Shown here: one piece after another, positions 6,109 to 8,704 of the stretch | How the letters are laid out: each line of letters starts with the position of its first letter | Position numbering within the stretch: the stretch's first letter is position 1 | Source: Acidicaldus organivorans | GTDB taxonomy: Bacteria; Pseudomonadota; Alphaproteobacteria; Acetobacterales; Acetobacteraceae | Assembly (NCBI GenBank): GCA_000759655.1 | Contig: KN173914.1 | Location: 6,272 to 14,975 of the forward strand | DNA: 8,704 bases | Reading direction: 5' to 3' | The notes under the pieces: generated by a model | Database searches by the model: none | Told to the model about the DNA's origin: nothing | What the model saw: the letters and a program-made list of their open reading frames with translations, nothing else | Program-made: the position numbers and the translations under genes

Positions 6109-6696
6109 TCAGCCGAGGGGGGTGAGCGTGGCGCGGAAGCGGCGGGCGAGCCTCACGTAATGGACGGCGGTGAGGGCCCACTGCGCCCGTTCTTCCGGGC
6201 TCATCACCCGGGCGAGCCGCGCCGGCCGCCCGGTCCAGAGCTCGTTGGGCCCGATCCGCTTGCCGGGGGCGAGCAGGGCGCCTGCGGCCAGCATGCCCCC
6301 TTCCTCGATCACCGCGCCATCCAGCACCACCGCGCCCATGCCGACGAAGGCGCGGTTGGCGAGCGTGCAGGCATGGATGATCGCGGCATGTCCGATCGAG
6401 ACGTCATCGCCGATCAGGGTGGCGAGCGGGCGGCCCTGGATCTCGCCGCTGTTGACATGGATCACCGTGCCATCCTGGATGTTGCAGCGCGCGCCGATGC
6501 GGATCGCGTTGTCATCGCCGCGCAGCCCGCAGTTGAACCACACATTGCTCTCGGCGCCGATCTCGACGTCGCCGATGATCACTGCCCCCGGCGCCACCCA
6601 GGCCGTCTCATGGATGCGGGGCGTCTTGCCCTCAAAGGCGAAGAGGCACGGCGTGGCCTCTCTCGGTGACGGGAGACGGATCGCTTCATCGGCCAT
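6109..6696 (-). CDS. Gamma-class carbonic anhydrase family protein (left-handed beta-helix)
   Basis: The 195-residue protein has hexapeptide-repeat (LbH) architecture, running from WVAPGAVIIGDVEIG through GKRIGP, with a C-terminal helix. Family members are trimers binding one metal at each subunit interface; some hydrate CO2 to bicarbonate, while others (YrdA/PaaY-like) have weak or unknown activity. The three metal-ligand histidines are H80 (IQDGTVIH), H103 and H108 (SIGHAAIIHA), in the canonical spacing. The buried R59 and D61 (LRGD) and Q74 also match the archetype Cam. No signal peptide is seen, so a cytoplasmic location is inferred. The ATG at 6696 is 3 bp after the argC stop and is served by a GGAGGAGGG sequence embedded in the last argC codons. 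It is followed 10 bp later by the transporter gene. The complete ligand set makes activity plausible but does not prove it. Confidence 0.93.
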   Translation of the reverse strand: MADEAIRLPSPREATPCLFAFEGKTPRIHETAWVAPGAVIIGDVEIGAESNVWFNCGLRGDDNAIRIGARCNIQDGTVIHVNSGEIQGRPLATLIGDDVSIGHAAIIHACTLANRAFVGMGAVVLDGAVIEEGGMLAAGALLAPGKRIGPNELWTGRPARLARVMSPEERAQWALTAVHYVRLARRFRATLTPLG

Positions 6697-6699
6697 CGC

Positions 6700-7653
6700 T
6701 CATCCCTCCTCCGCTCTCGGCGCCTCAGATGCGAGCCCCAGATAATTGAGCCCCAGCATCAGCGCCGCATTCTGCACCGCAGCCCCCGCCGCGCCCTTGC
6801 CGAGATTGTCGAGGGCGGCAACCAGCAGCGCCTGGCTCGTCTCCTCGCGGGCGAAGACCCGGATCTCGAGATCATCCCACGGCGCGGCGCGCTCGGCTGC
6901 GAGCCGCTCGGGCTGCTCGCTCAGCACGTGGACGTGCCGCGCCCCGCGGTAATGCGCCTCGAGCACGCCGAAGAGATCGCGCGCCCGGGGCCGCGCCGGC
7001 AGCGCATCGAGAAAAAGCGGGATGGCGACGAGCATGCCGCGGTAGAAATGCCCGACCGAGGGAAGAAAGAGCGGCGGACGGGCGAGCCCGGCGTAGCGGA
7101 TGATCTCGGGGAGGTGCTTGTGGGCAAGCCCGAGCGCGTAGAACTCGAAAGCGGGCCCGGCTTCCGCCTCGTGGGCGGCGATCATCGCCCGTCCCCCGCC
7201 CGAATAGCCGGAGACGGCGTGAATGGTGATCGGATAATCGGCGGGGATCAGGCCTGCAGCGATCAGGGGATGGAGGAGGGCGATGGCCCCGGTGGCGTAG
7301 CAGCCGGGATTGGCCACGCGCGGGGCGGCGGCGATGGCCTCGGCCTGGGCGGGGGTGAGTTCGGGAAATCCATAGACCCAGCCCTCGGCGACCCGGTGCG
7401 CGGTCGAGGCGTCGATGATCCGCGGCGGCGTGGAGAGACCCGCCGCGATCTCCACCGCCCGGCGCGCCTCCGCATCGGGCAGGCAGAGGATGACGAGATC
7501 GGCCTCCGCCATCGCCTCGCGCCGCGCGCCCTCGTCCTTGCGCCGCTCGGGAGGAAGGGAGAGGAGGCGCACATCCGGGACCCCCGCCAGCCGCTCGCGG
7601 ATCTCGAGCCCGGTGGTGCCCGCCTCGCCATCGATGAAAACGCGCCAGACCAT
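6700..7653 (-). CDS. argC: N-acetyl-gamma-glutamyl-phosphate reductase, type 2
   Basis: The 317-residue cytoplasmic enzyme reduces N-acetyl-glutamyl-5-phosphate to the semialdehyde with NADPH, the third step of arginine (ornithine) synthesis. The short type-2 form is shown by the N-terminal [17 protein letters not shown]ossmann motif (6-22), DASTAHRV (81-88), the catalytic cysteine C118 in [20 protein letters not shown] (148-155) and LAHKHLPEI (176-184, likely base/substrate His). The C-terminal end [19 protein letters not shown] is also typical. The ATG at 7653 is chosen because GGAGG sits 5 nt upstream and it starts the usual MxxRVFIDGE. In-frame ATG 7671 and TTG 7698 would add residues absent from the family and run into the upstream stem-loop. 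It is co-directional with rpsI (78-bp gap) and its last codons form the RBS of the carbonic anhydrase gene. The assignment is secure. Confidence 0.96.
   Translation of the reverse strand: MVWRVFIDGEAGTTGLEIRERLAGVPDVRLLSLPPERRKDEGARREAMAEADLVILCLPDAEARRAVEIAAGLSTPPRIIDASTAHRVAEGWVYGFPELTPAQAEAIAAAPRVANPGCYATGAIALLHPLIAAGLIPADYPITIHAVSGYSGGGRAMIAAHEAEAGPAFEFYALGLAHKHLPEIIRYAGLARPPLFLPSVGHFYRGMLVAIPLFLDALPARPRARDLFGVLEAHYRGARHVHVLSEQPERLAAERAAPWDDLEIRVFAREETSQALLVAALDNLGKGAAGAAVQNAALMLGLNYLGLASEAPRAEEG
6704..6712 (-). promoter_or_regulatory. Carbonic anhydrase RBS embedded in the argC 3' end
   Basis: GGAGGAGGG on the minus strand encodes the Glu-Glu-Gly end of ArgC and also serves as the Shine-Dalgarno for the ATG at 6696, 7 nt downstream. 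The argC TGA lies between them, so a terminating ribosome can reinitiate. Confidence 0.7.
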
Positions 7654-7658
7654 GAGCT

Positions 7659-7663
7659 CCTCC
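7659..7663 (-). promoter_or_regulatory. Shine-Dalgarno deciding the argC start
   Basis: GGAGG on the minus strand is followed by AGCTC and the ATG at 7653, a 5-nt spacing. No comparable motif precedes the alternative starts at 7671 or 7698. Confidence 0.75.
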
Positions 7664-7671
7664 GACGCCAT

Positions 7672-7725
7672 CGAACCCCGGCCTTTGCCGGAAGGCAAGA
7701 GGCCGGAGGGCGGGGCCGGGGTTCG
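7672..7725 (-). other. Nested/alternative stem-loops between rpsI and argC
   Basis: A perfect 12-bp inverted repeat (CGAACCCCGGCC at 7672-7683, GGCCGGGGTTCG at 7714-7725) encloses a second hairpin. In the latter 7678-7689 pairs with 7694-7706 (one bulged base at 7699, 4-nt loop). Both use 7678-7683, so the full stems are mutually exclusive. The element starts 6 bp after the rpsI stop and ends 8 bp before the argC Shine-Dalgarno. No T-tract follows on either strand, so a classical terminator is not supported. Attenuation, RNA processing or end protection are possibilities. Confidence 0.65.
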
Positions 7726-7731
7726 GGACGA

Positions 7732-8229
7732 TCAGCGCTTCGAGAACTGGAAGCTGCGGCGCGCCTTGGCGTGGCCGTATTTCTTGCGCTCGACGACGCG
7801 CGGGTCGCGGGTGAGGAAGCCCGCCGCCTTGAGGATCTTGCGGAGCTCCGGCTCATAGTTGACGAGCGCCCGCGAGATGCCGTGGCGGATGGCGCCGGCC
7901 TGGCCGGAGAGCCCGCCGCCCTTCACCGTGCACATCACGTCGAACTGGTTGTAGCGGTCGGCGACCAGGAAGGGCTGGGTGATCAGCATGCGCAGCACCG
8001 GCCGGGCGAAATACTGATCGACCTTCTTGCCGTTGACGGTGATCTCGCCCCGCCCCGGCTTGATCCAGACGCGGGCCACCGCGTTCTTGCGCTTGCCGGT
8101 GGCATAGGCGCGGCCCAGCGCGTCGCGCTTGGGCTCCGGTGTTGCGGCCTCGGGGGAGGTGGCCGAGGGAATGGCGCCGGCGAGGTCCTTGAGGTCGGCG
8201 AGGGTGCGGGTGGTGGAGGTGCCGGACAT
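7732..8229 (-). CDS. rpsI: 30S ribosomal protein S9 (uS9)
   Basis: The 165-residue product is a component of the small-subunit head whose C-terminal tail reaches the P-site tRNA. The S9 core starts at [13 protein letters not shown] (42-54) and contains INGKK-like [12 protein letters not shown], a [19 protein letters not shown] stretch and the C-terminal SFQFSKR; the terminal Lys-Arg contacts tRNA. Residues 1-40 are a Thr/Ala/Pro-rich extension, making it about 35 residues longer than the roughly 130-residue E. coli type; similar extensions are, to my knowledge, common in this bacterial group. The ATG at 8229 is supported by GAGGAG 6 nt upstream, inside the end of rplM. It lies 2 bp after the rplM stop, in the conserved rplM-rpsI operon. 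Confidence 0.98.
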   Translation of the reverse strand: MSGTSTTRTLADLKDLAGAIPSATSPEAATPEPKRDALGRAYATGKRKNAVARVWIKPGRGEITVNGKKVDQYFARPVLRMLITQPFLVADRYNQFDVMCTVKGGGLSGQAGAIRHGISRALVNYEPELRKILKAAGFLTRDPRVVERKKYGHAKARRSFQFSKR

Positions 8230-8231
8230 CG

Positions 8232-8696
8232 TCAGCTCCTCTTGTTTTTCGGATTGAGGGCGGCGAAGTCGAGCGGCTTCGGCGCCTGGGCTTCATGCGG
8301 GTGCTCGGGGCCGGGATAGACGTGGAGGTTGCGCATCTGCCGCCGCCCGAGCGGGCCGCGGGTGATCATCCGCTCCACCGCCTTGATCAGGACGCGCTCG
8401 GGGTGCTTGCCCGAGAGCCTCTCGCGCAGGCGGCGCTCCTTGATGCCGCCCGGATAGCCGGTGTGGTAGTAGAAGACCGACTGCTCGAGCTTGTTGCCGG
8501 TGACCCGGATCTTGGCGGCGTTGATGACGACGACGTGATCGCCGCAATCGACGTGCGGGGTGAACTGGGGCTTGTGCTTGCCACGCAGGCGGGCGGCGAT
8601 GAAGGAAGCGAGCCGGCCGAGCACCACGCCATCGGCGTCGATCAGCACCCAGTCCTTCTTCACCTCCTGCGGGCGCAGTGAAACGGTGGTTTTCAT
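8232..8696 (-). CDS. rplM: 50S ribosomal protein L13 (uL13)
   Basis: The complete 154-residue product is an early-assembling large-subunit protein that binds 23S rRNA. Signatures are [17 protein letters not shown] (15-31), [24 protein letters not shown] (37-60), [20 protein letters not shown] (65-84), [20 protein letters not shown] (108-127) and HPHEAQAP (132-139). Length is normal for the family. The ATG at 8696 is the only sensible start and gives the family N-terminus MKTT. Only 8 bp of upstream sequence are in the window, so its promoter, RBS and any L13-binding leader cannot be judged. In E. coli L13 is reported to autoregulate this operon; whether that applies here is unknown. Confidence 0.98.
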   Translation of the reverse strand: MKTTVSLRPQEVKKDWVLIDADGVVLGRLASFIAARLRGKHKPQFTPHVDCGDHVVVINAAKIRVTGNKLEQSVFYYHTGYPGGIKERRLRERLSGKHPERVLIKAVERMITRGPLGRRQMRNLHVYPGPEHPHEAQAPKPLDFAALNPKNKRS

Positions 8697-8704
8697 CTCA
8701 GGCG

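Noticed and set aside
7654..7698. Upstream argC starts (ATG 7671, TTG 7698)
   Set aside because: They lie in or beside the stem-loop, have no RBS, and would extend ArgC beyond the typical type-2 N-terminus.
6928..8319. Long plus-strand open frame (463 codons) opposite argC, rpsI and part of rplM
   Set aside because: It spans three genes with clear family matches on the other strand and shows no domain or RBS.
1..8704. A novel defence, secretion or mobile system
   Set aside because: Every sizeable open stretch is accounted for by known housekeeping families; there are no transposases, repeat arrays or unknown gene clusters in the window.

Overview
This is an ordinary, gene-dense chromosomal window of about 70% G+C by eye, with eight protein genes and one tRNA. 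I saw no mobile element, CRISPR array, phage gene or recognisable defence system. The content points to an alphaproteobacterium, most likely Rhodospirillales/Acetobacteraceae. The reasons are the short type-2 ArgC directly behind rplM-rpsI, ribosomal protein S9 with an N-terminal extension and a SFQFSKR end, an in-frame AroK-AroB fusion, and a YifB/ComM ATPase. The family-level placement is an inference from gene style and order, not from a database comparison.

Left part, mostly plus strand: the window opens inside a bifunctional shikimate kinase/3-dehydroquinate synthase gene (1-1498; the kinase P-loop lies before the window). A minus-strand tRNA-Val(GAC) with encoded CCA follows at 1547-1621. 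It has a plausible promoter at 1636-1664 and a 13-bp tandem duplication at its 3' end. Next is a plus-strand N-formylglutamate amidohydrolase family gene (1744-2697), whose 3' end overlaps the convergent comM by 28 bp.

Right part, all minus strand, read from high to low coordinates: rplM (L13), rpsI (S9), argC, a gamma-class carbonic anhydrase, an SBF-like (bile acid:sodium symporter superfamily) membrane transporter, an SLT-domain lipoprotein, and YifB/ComM. rplM-rpsI are 2 bp apart, argC-carbonic anhydrase 3 bp and carbonic anhydrase-transporter 10 bp, so these look translationally coupled. Larger gaps containing inverted repeats lie between rpsI and argC (78 bp), transporter and lipoprotein (78 bp), and lipoprotein and comM (117 bp). 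These are the likely sites of transcript punctuation or regulation.

The genes serve core functions: aromatic amino-acid precursor synthesis, arginine synthesis, translation, CO2/bicarbonate chemistry, cell-wall turnover and DNA branch migration. No previously undescribed system is evident. The points most worth a second look are the aroKB fusion with a strong internal Shine-Dalgarno/ATG, alternative RNA stems between rpsI and argC, the palindrome on the comM -35 element, and the tightly linked carbonic anhydrase/transporter pair. No stretch longer than 300 bases is without a gene.
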